A stretch of 64,000 nucleotides of DNA from AP-15 sp035503615. GTDB lineage: Bacteria; Pseudomonadota; Alphaproteobacteria; ATCC43930; CGMCC-115725. A program made the translations under genes and the position numbers. Positions 33,941 to 42,685 of this stretch are shown here, piece after piece. The stretch spans positions 1-64,000 of the forward strand of contig DATJTI010000005.1 in the NCBI GenBank assembly GCA_035503615.1, in the 5' to 3' direction. Below the pieces are notes generated by a model that was given only the letters and a program-made list of their open reading frames with translations, was not told where the DNA came from and ran no database searches. Numbering within the stretch: position 1 is the first letter of the stretch; the number at the start of each line of letters is the position of its first letter.

Positions 33941-34165
33941 CTAGCGCGGTCGTGCGGGGCCATTGCGGCGGCCGGGCGAGACCGAAAGCCAGCCGCTGCG
34001 CTCGGGCCGCGGGCGGGGTTCGGTCCCGGGCAGCCGCCCGCTGGCCGGGTTTCGGCCGTCATCGGCCGGGGCGTCCTGCTTGGCCGCTGCTTCGCGCTCG
34101 CGGCGCAACTCGGCGAGGCGGGCATGGATCGCGGCGAAATCATCGGCAGCGCGAGGTCGGGTCAC
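33941..34165 (-). CDS. Small conserved protein, RAADDF family paralogue
   Basis: A 74-residue protein. Its start, MTRPRAADDFAAIHARLAEL, matches the small protein at 1099-1287 almost residue for residue, but the C-terminal half is Pro/Gly/Arg-rich and has no Cys. GTG start with CAGGAGGAGAC directly upstream. The GTG overlaps the stop of a preceding minus-strand frame (GTGA). Function unknown; the shared N-terminal helix suggests a common binding partner. Confidence 0.68.
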   Translation of the reverse strand: MTRPRAADDFAAIHARLAELRREREAAAKQDAPADDGRNPASGRLPGTEPRPRPERSGWLSVSPGRRNGPARPR

Positions 34166-34398
34166 GTCTCCTCCTGATCTTTTTTGCCGATCGCCGGCCG
34201 GACCGGCGGGTCTGTTCGGAAAGCGCGCGCATGCTGGCGCAGCAGCGCCTCGTTAAGCAAGCGGAAATCCGGGTTGGGCAACATCCGGAATGCGTGGCCA
34301 GCGACGATCGCGGGACGCCGGTGACAGCCGGCCGGCGCATCCGACGGCATGGTTGTCGCGGCACCGGCGGCGCGGTAAGGGTGGCGCCCGAGAGGCAC
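34162..34398 (-). CDS. Hypothetical small protein upstream of the RAADDF paralogue
   Basis: A 78-residue frame ending LLNEALLRQHARAFRTDPP then VRPAIGKKDQEET. Its stop overlaps the GTG of the next gene, and the downstream Shine-Dalgarno lies inside its last codons, which supports coupled translation. The C-terminal 45 residues look protein-like (RMLPNPDFRLLNEALLRQ); the N-terminus is uncertain, since no start has a Shine-Dalgarno and the first codons lie in a duplicated stretch. An internal ATG would give about 62 residues. No family recognised. Confidence 0.4.
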   Translation of the reverse strand: MPLGRHPYRAAGAATTMPSDAPAGCHRRPAIVAGHAFRMLPNPDFRLLNEALLRQHARAFRTDPPVRPAIGKKDQEET

Positions 34399-34436
34399 GC
34401 GTTCCCCGAGACCCGAAAGACACGCGTTCCCCGCGA
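34387..34436. repeat. 25-bp imperfect tandem duplication
   Basis: Two 25-base units, each containing CACGCGTTCCCCG, differ at a few positions. They end 21 bases before the aminotransferase start codon, so they overlap its leader. Confidence 0.75.
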
Positions 34437-34457
34437 TATGCGTTCAAGGAGCATGAA

Positions 34458-35807
34458 ATGGACGGCACCACAGAGCTGCTCGAAGCCGACCGGCGCCATC
34501 TGGTTCACCCGCTGCACCATCCCGATGACCACCGCCAGCCGCTGGTCGTCGTCGAGGGCAAGGGGGCGATGCTGTACGACGCCGATGGGCGCGACTATAT
34601 CGACGGCTTGTCGGGTCTGTGGAACGTCAATGTCGGCCATGGCCGGGGCGAACTCGCCGATGCCGCGGCTGTACAGATGCGCCGCATTGCCTTTGCCTCT
34701 GCCTATATCGGTCAGACCAACGAGCCTGCGGTGCGGCTTGCCGAAAAGATCGTCGGCCATGCCTACCGGAATTCCGCCGCGGTCTACTTCACCACGGCCG
34801 GTGCCGAATCCAATGAAAGCGCCTTCAAATTCGCTCGCTACTACTGGAAGGTCAAGGACAAGCCGGCCAAGACCAAGATCATCTCGCGCATCCATGCCTA
34901 TCACGGGGTGACGATGGCGGCGATGAGCGCCACCGGCATGGCCGCCTACCACAAGATGTTCGGGCCGCTGATCCCGGGCTTTGTGCAGGTGCCGCCGCCC
35001 TATGCCTATCGCTGGCAAGGCAATGCCGAGCCCGGTGCCGCGGCCGCCGAGGCGGTCGAGAAGGCGATCCTCGCCGAGGGTGCCGACACCGTCGCTGCAA
35101 TCATCGCCGAGCCGGTCATGGGAGCGGGCGGGGTCATCGTCCCGCCGCCCTCCTATTTCCCGGCATTGCGCGAAATCTGCGACCGTCATGACGTGCTGCT
35201 GATCGCCGACGAGGTCATCACCGGCTTCGGCCGCACCGGCCGCTGGTTCGCGCTCGGCCATTGGGGGGTCGAGCCCGATCTCGTCTCGTTCGCCAAGGGC
35301 GTGACCAGCGGCTATCTGCCGTTGGGCGGGGTGATCGCGGCCAAACACGTGCACGACGCGATCGAGAGCGCCCCCGCCGATCGCAAGTTCATGCATGCCG
35401 CGACCTATTCTGGCCACCCGGTATGCTGTGCCGTCGGCTTACGCAATGTCGCGATCATCGAGGAGGAGGGGCTCGTCGAGCGCGCCGCGATGATGGGCAA
35501 GCGGCTCGTGGCCAATCTCGAAGGGTTGCGCGACCTGCCAGCGGTCGGTGATGTGCGTGGCATCGGCATGATGTGCGGGGTCGAGCTGGTGACGGACAAG
35601 GGCAGCAAGGCGCCGGCGGTCGGGCTCGGCCCCAAGATCACCCGCGAGGCGATGGCGCGTGGGCTGTTGCCGCGGCTGCGTGCCGGCAGTGCCGACCCGG
35701 CGATCGGCGACACGATCTGCATCGCTCCGCCTTTGATGACCCCGGCTGAGACGCTCGACCGCATCCCCGAAATCCTGCGCGAGGTGATCATCGCCGCGAC
35801 GGGGTGA
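34458..35807 (+). CDS. Class III aminotransferase (omega-transaminase family)
   Basis: A 449-residue PLP enzyme transferring an amino group from a non-alpha amine to pyruvate or 2-oxoglutarate. Landmarks: GLWNVNVGHGRGELADAA near residue 53, FTTAGAESNESAFKFARYYW near 112, HAYHGVTMAAMSATG, ADEVITGFGRTGRWFA near 250, and the PLP Lys at residue 280 (SFAKGVTSGYLPLG). AAGGAG lies 7 bases before the ATG. The sequence suits the beta-alanine/taurine-pyruvate subgroup; exact substrate unknown. Followed by a serine hydrolase 16 bases later, probably cotranscribed. Confidence 0.93.
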   Translation: MDGTTELLEADRRHLVHPLHHPDDHRQPLVVVEGKGAMLYDADGRDYIDGLSGLWNVNVGHGRGELADAAAVQMRRIAFASAYIGQTNEPAVRLAEKIVGHAYRNSAAVYFTTAGAESNESAFKFARYYWKVKDKPAKTKIISRIHAYHGVTMAAMSATGMAAYHKMFGPLIPGFVQVPPPYAYRWQGNAEPGAAAAEAVEKAILAEGADTVAAIIAEPVMGAGGVIVPPPSYFPALREICDRHDVLLIADEVITGFGRTGRWFALGHWGVEPDLVSFAKGVTSGYLPLGGVIAAKHVHDAIESAPADRKFMHAATYSGHPVCCAVGLRNVAIIEEEGLVERAAMMGKRLVANLEGLRDLPAVGDVRGIGMMCGVELVTDKGSKAPAVGLGPKITREAMARGLLPRLRAGSADPAIGDTICIAPPLMTPAETLDRIPEILREVIIAATG

Positions 35808-35823
35808 ACCCGGCGCCGACGCG

Positions 35824-37452
35824 ATGCGCGCGCATAGAAAACGACTGTGTCGACCCGCGGGACTGATCGTCGCGGCCGGCGTCTTCTCGATCGTCGGCGC
35901 GGCATCGGCGCAGGTGCCAACGTCACCGGCGAAAGTCTCGCCTGAGATGATGGCGCGGGTCGAGGCGCTCCAACCGGCGCTCGAAAGCTATGTGAAGAAG
36001 GGCATGGGGGAATTCGACGTGCCGGGGGCCGCGATCGGCATCGTCGCTGGCGACCGGCTGGTTTACGCGAAGGGTTTCGGGCTGCGCCGCAAGGGCGGCA
36101 GCGAGCCGATCGATCCGAAGACCGTGTTTCAGATCGGCTCGACGACCAAGGCGTTTCTCGCCACCGTGCTGGCGATCGCAGTCGATCGCGACAGGCTCAA
36201 ATGGAACGACCGGGTCGTCGATCTCGACCCGTCCTTCGCGCTCAAGGATCCCTATGTGACCCGCGAGTTTCGCCTTTACGATCTGCTGGCCCAACGCTCG
36301 GGCCTGCCGCCCTATGCCAACGACGCACTCTCCACCCTCGGCTTTGACCCGGCGGAGCTGATGCATTCGCTGCGCTTTGTCGACCCGCGCACGAGTTTCC
36401 GATCCACCTTCGCCTACACCAACATCACCCACCTGTTCGCCGGACGGATTGCCGATCAGGCGCTCGGCGCGCCCGATTGGCCGACGCTGGTAAAGCGCGA
36501 GATCGTCGAACCGCTCGGCATGCACGACACGAGCTTTACTGCCGGGGCGATCGAGCAAGCTGCCGATCACGCAACAGGCTATCGCTGGACGCCCAACGGT
36601 TCGGTCGAAATCCCGTTCGATCCGATCTTTCCTTACGAGTACGGGCCGGCCGGCGACATCAATTCTTCGCTCGAGGATTGCGCGCGCTGGCTGCGGCTGC
36701 AGATCGCTGATGGCGTGTTCGCCGGGCACCGCCTGGTCTCGGCGCGCAACCTCGCAGTGACACGCACGCCCAAGGTCGCGATCAACGAGACCGCGACCTA
36801 CGCGATGGGCTGGATCATCAGCAGCACGCCCAACGGCCGCGTCATCTGGCACAATGGCGGGACCAATGGGTTCGGCGCCGAAATCGGTTTCCTGCCCGAT
36901 AAGGGGGTCGGCGTCATCATCCTCACCAACGAGCAGAACAAGGGATTTCCCGACGCGGTGGCGCTCTGGGCCTTCGACCGACTGCTGGGTAATCCCGAGA
37001 TCGACTACGTGCAAAAGGCGCTCGGCCGCGCCAAGGCGGCGGCAGCAGAGGAACAGGTCATTTACGAGCGCCCGGCAACGCCGCGGCCATCGCCGGAACT
37101 GGCCGATCTCTCCGGCGATTATCGCAGCAGCGAGATGGGTCCGGCGACGCTCGTGGTCGAAAATGGCGGACTGATGGCGACGTTGCAAAAGACTGGTGTC
37201 CGGTTTCGGCTCGAACCTTATGACGGCGCGGTTTTTAGCGTGCACCTCGTGCCCGAGGGCCGCTTCGCCGCGCTGGACCGGTCGCTGGGCGATACTCCAT
37301 TCGGGTTCGCCGCTTTCGTGCCCGACGCGCGGGCCCGCCTGTCGCGGCTGCGCCTTATCGTCGAGGGCCAGTCCTACTTCTGGGCCAGGAGTGACCCAGC
37401 CGCGGCCACCGTCCCCGGGCCGCCGCGGCGCCCAATCACCAAGCCGGAATAG
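35824..37452 (+). CDS. Exported serine hydrolase (beta-lactamase / penicillin-binding-protein-like)
   Basis: A 542-residue protein with a signal peptide (residues 1-29, ending GAASAQ). The class C beta-lactamase fold holds Ser106-x-x-Lys109 (GSTTKAF), Tyr198-x-Asn200 (FAYTNITH) and HNGGTNGFG near residue 339, in place of the KTG triad. After about residue 420 comes a beta-rich C-terminal domain seen in esterase-like relatives. It acts in the periplasm, most likely as an esterase or D-amino-acid peptidase rather than a drug-resistance enzyme. Sits between the aminotransferase and a Gfo/Idh gene with tight spacing. Confidence 0.88.
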   Translation: MRAHRKRLCRPAGLIVAAGVFSIVGAASAQVPTSPAKVSPEMMARVEALQPALESYVKKGMGEFDVPGAAIGIVAGDRLVYAKGFGLRRKGGSEPIDPKTVFQIGSTTKAFLATVLAIAVDRDRLKWNDRVVDLDPSFALKDPYVTREFRLYDLLAQRSGLPPYANDALSTLGFDPAELMHSLRFVDPRTSFRSTFAYTNITHLFAGRIADQALGAPDWPTLVKREIVEPLGMHDTSFTAGAIEQAADHATGYRWTPNGSVEIPFDPIFPYEYGPAGDINSSLEDCARWLRLQIADGVFAGHRLVSARNLAVTRTPKVAINETATYAMGWIISSTPNGRVIWHNGGTNGFGAEIGFLPDKGVGVIILTNEQNKGFPDAVALWAFDRLLGNPEIDYVQKALGRAKAAAAEEQVIYERPATPRPSPELADLSGDYRSSEMGPATLVVENGGLMATLQKTGVRFRLEPYDGAVFSVHLVPEGRFAALDRSLGDTPFGFAAFVPDARARLSRLRLIVEGQSYFWARSDPAAATVPGPPRRPITKPE

Positions 37453-37458
37453 CGCATC

Positions 37459-38607
37459 ATGGGCACGCGGACGATCGGCATCGTCATCGAAGGGGCAACC
37501 GGGCGGCTCGGCACGACGCAGCATCTGCGCTCGCTGATGGCGATCCGCGGCGAGGGCGGGCTGCCGCTCGGCAATGGCGACCGCCTCATGCCCGAGCCGC
37601 TGCTGCTCGGCCGCAACAAAGAGAAGCTGGCCGCGCTGGCAGGGGCGCAGGGCGGGCTCAAATGGAGCACCGACCGCGACGCCTGCCTCGCCGACCCGGA
37701 GGTCGCCATTTATTTCGACGCGACTGCGACCGGCGGCCGGCCGCAGCGCGCCGCCACGGCAATCGCGGCCGGCAAGCACCTCTATCTCGAAAAGCCGATC
37801 GCCGGGAGCCTCGACGAGGCGCTTGATCTGGCGCGCCGTGCCGAGCGGGCCGGACTCAAAAACGGCGTCGTCCAGGACAAACTGTTTCTGCCGGGTCTGC
37901 GCAAGCTGGCGAAGCTTTATCAATCCGGGTTTTTCGGCCGGGTGTTGTCGGTGCGCCTCGATTTCGGCTGGTGGGTGTTCGACGGCGAGCTCTACCCGGC
38001 GCAGCGGCCGAGCTGGAACTATCGCCGCGCAACCGGCGGTGGCCTCGTCCTCGATATGTTCGCACATTGGCGCTACATCTTCGACCGGTTGCTGGGCGCG
38101 ATCCGCTCCGTCATGTGCCGCGGCACAACTGCGATTCCGACCCGGCGCGACGAAAGCGGCGAGCCTTACCCAGTCGATGTCGAGGACCACGCCTTTGCCA
38201 TCTTCGAACTTGAAGGCGGGGTGTTGGCGCAGCTGAGCTCGTCCTGGGCGAGCCGCGTCAAGCGCGACGATTTGTTGCAGATCCAGGTCGATGGCACCGC
38301 CGGCTCCGCGGTGTGCGGTCTGCATCGCTGTTTCATTCAGCCGCTGGTCGCGACACCAAAGCCGTTCTTCGATCCCGAGCGGCCGCAGGCGCTGGTGTTC
38401 GACGAGCAGTGGCAGGAAATGCCCGAGATCGAGCCATCTCGCAGCAGCTACCGCGCCGGCTGGGAAATGTTTCTGCGCCATGTCGCCGGAGAGGAGCCGT
38501 TTCCCTCGCCGCTGATCGAAGGGGCGAAAGGCGTCCAGCTGGCCGAGGCCTGCCATCGCAGCGACCGCGAGCGGCGCTGGATCGATCTGCCGCCGTTGAC
38601 GCTCTGA
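37459..38607 (+). CDS. Gfo/Idh/MocA family oxidoreductase
   Basis: A 382-residue NAD(P)-dependent dehydrogenase. The Rossmann domain starts IGIVIEGATGRLGTTQHLRSL and contains AGKHLYLEKPIAGSLDEAL with the family's EKP motif near residue 114. The C-terminal alpha/beta domain (residues about 130-360) includes GGGLVLDMFAHWRYIFDRL, with the Asp and His typical of the active site. Probably acts on a sugar or inositol-like polyol. Only 6 bases separate it from the upstream hydrolase stop. Confidence 0.9.
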   Translation: MGTRTIGIVIEGATGRLGTTQHLRSLMAIRGEGGLPLGNGDRLMPEPLLLGRNKEKLAALAGAQGGLKWSTDRDACLADPEVAIYFDATATGGRPQRAATAIAAGKHLYLEKPIAGSLDEALDLARRAERAGLKNGVVQDKLFLPGLRKLAKLYQSGFFGRVLSVRLDFGWWVFDGELYPAQRPSWNYRRATGGGLVLDMFAHWRYIFDRLLGAIRSVMCRGTTAIPTRRDESGEPYPVDVEDHAFAIFELEGGVLAQLSSSWASRVKRDDLLQIQVDGTAGSAVCGLHRCFIQPLVATPKPFFDPERPQALVFDEQWQEMPEIEPSRSSYRAGWEMFLRHVAGEEPFPSPLIEGAKGVQLAEACHRSDRERRWIDLPPLTL

Positions 38608-38692
38608 ACCCGAGATGCCGGGAGCAGACTGGACGCGGGCGGCGTTCCCGGTCGAGACTGACAGCCGGCGCGGCAGGACAAGGAGATGGGCC

Positions 38693-39574
38693 ATGCAGCT
38701 CGGCAAGCTCGGGGTGTGGATCGGGATGGACCGGATGACCGCGGCGACAGCGGCGGATTTCGCCCGGCAGGTCGAAGCAAGCGGATATGCCGCGCTGTGG
38801 CTGCCGGAGAGCCGCGGGCGCAACGCGCTGGTGATGTCGTCCTGGCTCCTCGCCAATACGCGGCGGCTGATCATCGCGACCGGCATCGCCAACATCTATG
38901 CGCGCGATCCGATGGCGATGGCCAATGCCCAGCGGGCGCTCGCCGAGCAGTCGGGCGGGCGGTTTCTGCTCGGTGTCGGCGTCTCGCACCGGCCGATGGT
39001 CGAAGACCTGCGCGGCCACGCCTATGGCCGGCCGGTGGCGACGATGCGCGCCTATCTGCGGGCGATGCGCGAGGCGCCCTATCAGGCGGTGCCGCCATCC
39101 GAGCCGCCGCCGACGGTCGTCGCCGCTCTCGGGCCGCGGATGATGAAGCTGTCAGCCGAGTTCGCCGATGGTGCGCACCCGTACAACACGACCGCCGAGC
39201 ATACCGCACAGGCCCGCGCGATCCTCGGCCCCGGCAAGCTGTTGTGCCCGGAAGTGTGGGTGCTGCTCGAAACCGACCGGGCAAAGGCGCACGCTGCCGC
39301 CCGCCAGGCACTGTCGCGCTATCTACAGCTCGAAAACTACGTCAATGCCTGGCGCAACCAGGGCTTTGGCGATGACGAGATGGCCGGTGGCGGCTCCGAC
39401 CGGTTTATCGATGCGATCGTTGCATGGGGCGATGAAAGCGCGATCCGCGCCCGTATCGCGCAGCACTGGCAGGCCGGCGCCGATCACGTCTGCATCCAGC
39501 CGATCATTTCTGACGGGGCGGCGGAGGTCTATCCGCGGGTTCTCGATCTTTTGGCACCGGGCGGGCGTGCTTGA
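38693..39574 (+). CDS. LLM class F420-dependent oxidoreductase (TIGR03620-like)
   Basis: A 293-residue TIM-barrel protein of the luciferase-like monooxygenase superfamily. The start LGKLGVWIGMDRM, GYAALWLPESRGRNALV, IIATGIANIYARDP and GGRFLLGVGVSHRP are typical of the F420-binding branch. F420 synthesis is patchy in proteobacteria, so FMN is an alternative. AAGGAG lies upstream of the ATG. Substrate unknown. It ends the plus-strand run that starts with the aminotransferase. Confidence 0.88.
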   Translation: MQLGKLGVWIGMDRMTAATAADFARQVEASGYAALWLPESRGRNALVMSSWLLANTRRLIIATGIANIYARDPMAMANAQRALAEQSGGRFLLGVGVSHRPMVEDLRGHAYGRPVATMRAYLRAMREAPYQAVPPSEPPPTVVAALGPRMMKLSAEFADGAHPYNTTAEHTAQARAILGPGKLLCPEVWVLLETDRAKAHAAARQALSRYLQLENYVNAWRNQGFGDDEMAGGGSDRFIDAIVAWGDESAIRARIAQHWQAGADHVCIQPIISDGAAEVYPRVLDLLAPGGRA

Positions 39575-39606
39575 CGGCTCTCGCCGCGCGCCCGACATTG
39601 TGGAGG

Positions 39607-39670
39607 CGATTTCGGGTGGAGACGGTTTCGGGTAGAGGCGGTTCGGGTGCGGGCGGTTCCGGCAGAGGCA
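39607..39670. repeat. Degenerate repeat of about 17 bp between LLM gene and apaG
   Basis: The motifs TTTCGGGTGGAGACGG, TTTCGGGTAGAGGCGG, TTCGGGTGCGGGCGG and TTCCGGCAGAGGC follow each other. An older, diverged tandem array between the two genes. Confidence 0.55.
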
Positions 39671-39713
39671 GCGCCGGCCAGTGCGCCGGCACAGACAGTG
39701 AGGACGATTGGCC

Positions 39714-40106
39714 ATGTATTCGGAAACCACGCGATCGATCATCGTCACGGTCAAGCCCTTCTACCTTGAGGACCAGTCCTCGCCGGCTGAGGACCATTAT
39801 GTCTGGGCCTATCACGTGCGCATCGAGAACCAGGGCCAGGAGACGGTGCAGCTGCGCCGGCGCCACTGGAAGATCACCGATGGTCGCGGCCAGATCCAGG
39901 AGGTGCGCGGGCCGGGCGTGGTCGGCGAGCAGCCGGTGCTGGGGCCCGGTGAAAGCTTCGAATATACGAGCGGCACGCCGCTGCCGACACCGTCCGGCAT
40001 CATGGTCGGCAGCTACGAGATGGAAACCCGCGGCGGCGAAAGCTTCTCGGTCCGCATCCCGGCGTTCTCGCTCGACAGCCCGCACCAGCCGGTCCGCCTC
40101 AACTGA
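39714..40106 (+). CDS. apaG: ApaG protein (Co2+/Mg2+ efflux-associated, FnIII-like)
   Basis: A 130-residue beta-sandwich protein of the ApaG family. Marks: YVWAYHVRIENQGQETVQLRRRHWKITD, GPGVVGEQPVLGPGESFEYTSGTPL and MVGSYEM. Role uncertain; in enterobacteria it lies with ApaH and has been tied to magnesium/cobalt resistance. ATG chosen over a nearby TTG; GAGGACG lies upstream. A 27-bp duplication copies its last codons and stop just downstream. Confidence 0.93.
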   Translation: MYSETTRSIIVTVKPFYLEDQSSPAEDHYVWAYHVRIENQGQETVQLRRRHWKITDGRGQIQEVRGPGVVGEQPVLGPGESFEYTSGTPLPTPSGIMVGSYEMETRGGESFSVRIPAFSLDSPHQPVRLN

Positions 40107-40135
40107 CCGCACCAGCCGGTCCGCCTCAACCGACC
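40082..40135. repeat. 27-bp tandem duplication of the apaG 3' end
   Basis: Two 27-base copies (one mismatch) begin GCACCAGCCGGTCCGCC. The first covers the last eight codons and stop of apaG; the second lies just beyond and is noncoding, with the stop TGA altered to CGA. A clear recent duplication at a gene end. Confidence 0.85.
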
Positions 40136-40192
40136 GCGCTGCCGTGCCGTCCGGCCCCGGCGCTTCCCCAAAATCAGAACAAGAGTGATTTG

Positions 40193-40858
40193 ATGTCACA
40201 GGCTTTTGCTGCTGCACTGCCGGCGCGTGATCCGCGCTCTCGCCATTCTCCATCGGCGGCATCGCCGCGACCGAGCCGCGCCGAGGCCGAGGAAGCGGTG
40301 CGCACGCTGATCCGCTGGGCCGGCGACGATCCCGAGCGCGAGGGGCTGCTCGGCACCCCGGACCGCGTCGTGCGCGCCTATCGCGAATTTTTCAGCGGCT
40401 ATGACGAGGATCCGGTGGCGCTACTGCAGCGCACCTTCGAAGAGACCGAAGGGTATGACGAGATCGTCATGCTGAAGGATATCCGCTTCGAATCGCATTG
40501 CGAGCACCACATCGCTCCGATCATCGGCAAGGTCCATGTCGCCTATCTGCCGAACAACCGCGTGGTCGGCATCTCGAAGCTGGCCCGGCTCGTCGAGGTC
40601 TACGCCAAGCGGCTGCAAATCCAGGAAAAGATGACGGCGCAGATCGCCAACACGCTCGACGAGGTGTTGCAGCCGAAGGGGGTCGCCGTGGTCATCGAGG
40701 CGGCGCATCAGTGCATGACCACGCGCGGCGTGCACAAGCCCGGCGTCACGATGGTGACGAGCCGCATGCTCGGCTCGTTCCGCCACGACCCGACCAGCCG
40801 CCGCGAGGTCCTGTCGATGATCGGCACGCCGGGCGGCATCCAGCTGCCCAACGTCTGA
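40193..40858 (+). CDS. folE: GTP cyclohydrolase I
   Basis: A 221-residue enzyme converting GTP to 7,8-dihydroneopterin triphosphate, the first step of folate synthesis. Zinc and active-site motifs: SHCEHHIAPIIGKVHVAYLPN, with Cys and two His, and AHQCMTTRGVHKPG, with the third zinc Cys. The residue order and QIQEKMTAQIA helix match type IA FolE. The N-terminus carries a 28-residue Ser/Pro/Arg extension. A weak AAGAG precedes the ATG. Possibly cotranscribed with the following ArgE-like gene (14-base gap). Confidence 0.96.
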   Translation: MSQAFAAALPARDPRSRHSPSAASPRPSRAEAEEAVRTLIRWAGDDPEREGLLGTPDRVVRAYREFFSGYDEDPVALLQRTFEETEGYDEIVMLKDIRFESHCEHHIAPIIGKVHVAYLPNNRVVGISKLARLVEVYAKRLQIQEKMTAQIANTLDEVLQPKGVAVVIEAAHQCMTTRGVHKPGVTMVTSRMLGSFRHDPTSRREVLSMIGTPGGIQLPNV

Positions 40859-40872
40859 GCCGGGCGGCGGGG

Positions 40873-42051
40873 ATGCTCGATGCGGCGAGGATGCGGGCGG
40901 CGGTCGCGATCCTCGAGCGGCTGGTCGCGTTCGACACGGTGTCGGCGAAGTCGAACCTCGGTCTGATCGACTGGGTTGCAGACTATCTCGATAGCCATGG
41001 CGTCACCAGCCAGCTGACCCGCAACCCGGCCGGCACCAAAGCAAATCTGTTTGCGACGATCGGTCGTGGCGATCGCGGCGGGATCATCCTGTCGGGTCAT
41101 ACCGATGTCGTTCCGGTCGAGGGTCAGGACTGGGCCAGCGACCCGTTCCGGCTCGATACCCGTGGCGATCGTCTTCATGGCCGCGGCACCGCCGACATGA
41201 AGGGATTTCTGGCACTCTGCCTGGCGCTGGTGCCGCAGGCTCTCGCCCGGCCGCTGCAAATCCCGTTGCATCTGGCACTGAGCTATGACGAGGAAGTCGG
41301 CTGCCTCGGGGTTCCGGCACTGCTCGCGAGCCTGCCCGAGGGGATGGCGCGCCCGCTGCTCGCGATCATCGGCGAGCCGAGCGAGATGCGGGTCGCCAAC
41401 GCGCATAAGGGCATCCATTTTCTGCGCACCCGTGTCAGCGGCCATGAGGGCCATTCGAGCCAGCCCGAACGCGGGGTCAACGCGATCACGGCGGCAGCCG
41501 AGATCATCGCCGAGATCGGCCGGCTCGCCACCGCATGCCGCGCCGCCGCCAGCGCCGGCAGCCGTTTCGACCCGCCCTACACCAGCTTCAATATCGGCCG
41601 GATCGCCGGCGGCACCGCCGTCAACATCATCGCCCGCGACTGCACATTCGACTGGGAGTTCCGCCCGGTCCCCGGTGCGGACGGCACGGCCTTGCAGCGG
41701 CGGATCGAGGAATTTGTTACGCGCGATCTCCTGCCGCGAATGCGCACCGCACACGCCAGTGCCACGATCGACACCGAGATCCTGGCGCTGGTGCCGCCGC
41801 TTGTCCCCGATCCGGCCTCGCCAGCCGAAGCGCTCGCCCGCGAATTGACCGGTGCCAATGAGACGACGACGATCGCCTTTGCGACCGAAGCCGGCCTCTA
41901 CCAGGCGGCCGGCATCCCGGCGGTGATCTGCGGCCCGGGCTCGATCGCCGTCGCGCACCAGCCCGACGAGTTCATCACCCGCGCCGAGCTTGCCGCCGGT
42001 GCCGCCTTTCTCGATCGCCTACTCGCCCGCGCTCGGCGCGGTTCAACGTAA
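40873..42051 (+). CDS. argE: Acetylornithine deacetylase (ArgE-like M20 peptidase)
   Basis: A 392-residue M20 metallohydrolase of the ArgE/DapE group. Zinc motifs in order: LSGHTDVVPVEGQDW (His, Asp), GRGTADMKGFLA (bridging Asp), SYDEEVGCLG (Glu pair), and AHQPDEFI (last His). GEPSEMRVANAHKG and GHEGHSSQPERGVNA are typical of ArgE. It should release acetate from N-acetyl-L-ornithine in arginine synthesis; an isofunctional amidase is possible. An internal ATG six codons on is an alternative start. Confidence 0.9.
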   Translation: MLDAARMRAAVAILERLVAFDTVSAKSNLGLIDWVADYLDSHGVTSQLTRNPAGTKANLFATIGRGDRGGIILSGHTDVVPVEGQDWASDPFRLDTRGDRLHGRGTADMKGFLALCLALVPQALARPLQIPLHLALSYDEEVGCLGVPALLASLPEGMARPLLAIIGEPSEMRVANAHKGIHFLRTRVSGHEGHSSQPERGVNAITAAAEIIAEIGRLATACRAAASAGSRFDPPYTSFNIGRIAGGTAVNIIARDCTFDWEFRPVPGADGTALQRRIEEFVTRDLLPRMRTAHASATIDTEILALVPPLVPDPASPAEALARELTGANETTTIAFATEAGLYQAAGIPAVICGPGSIAVAHQPDEFITRAELAAGAAFLDRLLARARRGST

Positions 42052-42062
42052 CCCCTCGGCTT

Positions 42063-42584
42063 TCACGGGCTCGGCGATGGCGGGGCGGGGGCGGCAATCT
42101 CGCGGGTCTCGAACTCGCCGGGCGGCGTGCCGAAAGCGAGCCGGATGCGGTATTTCTGCCAGTCGCGGCGGTAGGCGACCGGGTCGGGCACCATGATCGA
42201 TGCGGTCGAAACCACGGCCAGGAGCCGGGTCTGCGTCTGGGTCGCGGTGCCGACGATCCCCGGCGACAACGCGTTCGAGCCGATGCTGCCGGCGGCAAAG
42301 GCCGTGCCCGAATAGGGGCCGATCAGCGATTGCGGCGATTGGGTCGCGGCCGGGGCCGGGTTGCTGTTGAGCGAATTGGCCGGCGTCGTGCTGCCATCGG
42401 GCGCCACGAGTTCGGCACTGCGCAGGGCCAGCCGGTCGACCGCCGAGATTTCGATCTGGTTGGCGATGCCGCCCGCCGGAAAACCGGCGCTGACCTGGCT
42501 CTGTGGCAATGCCGAGGGCGGGCCGGCGCCGCCGCAACCGGCGAGCGCCAGGGCGGTCAGAAATCCGGCGAGGCGGCGTATCAT
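42063..42584 (-). CDS. Predicted lipoprotein of unknown function
   Basis: A 173-residue exported protein. Signal peptide MIRRLAGFLTALALAGCGG ends in the lipobox LAGC, so Cys17 is the probable lipid-attachment site. The mature part is Ala/Ser/Pro-rich (NSLNSNPAPAATQSPQSLIGP) with YRRDWQKYRIRLAF near the end. No family recognised. Convergent with the ArgE-like gene. Confidence 0.7.
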   Translation of the reverse strand: MIRRLAGFLTALALAGCGGAGPPSALPQSQVSAGFPAGGIANQIEISAVDRLALRSAELVAPDGSTTPANSLNSNPAPAATQSPQSLIGPYSGTAFAAGSIGSNALSPGIVGTATQTQTRLLAVVSTASIMVPDPVAYRRDWQKYRIRLAFGTPPGEFETREIAAPAPPSPSP

Positions 42585-42685
42585 GACATCGATATACGCG
42601 CGAATGCCGGCGGCGCGAAATAGCGCTGCGACCCGCTCCGCCGATGCGGGGAACGCCGATCCAGGGAATGCGCCGCGACCGCCGG

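Noticed and set aside
35923..38895. 990-codon minus-strand open frame
   Set aside because: It lies opposite the serine hydrolase, Gfo/Idh and LLM genes, which have clear motifs; its own sequence is Arg/Ala/Gly-rich without domains. A GC-rich antisense artefact.
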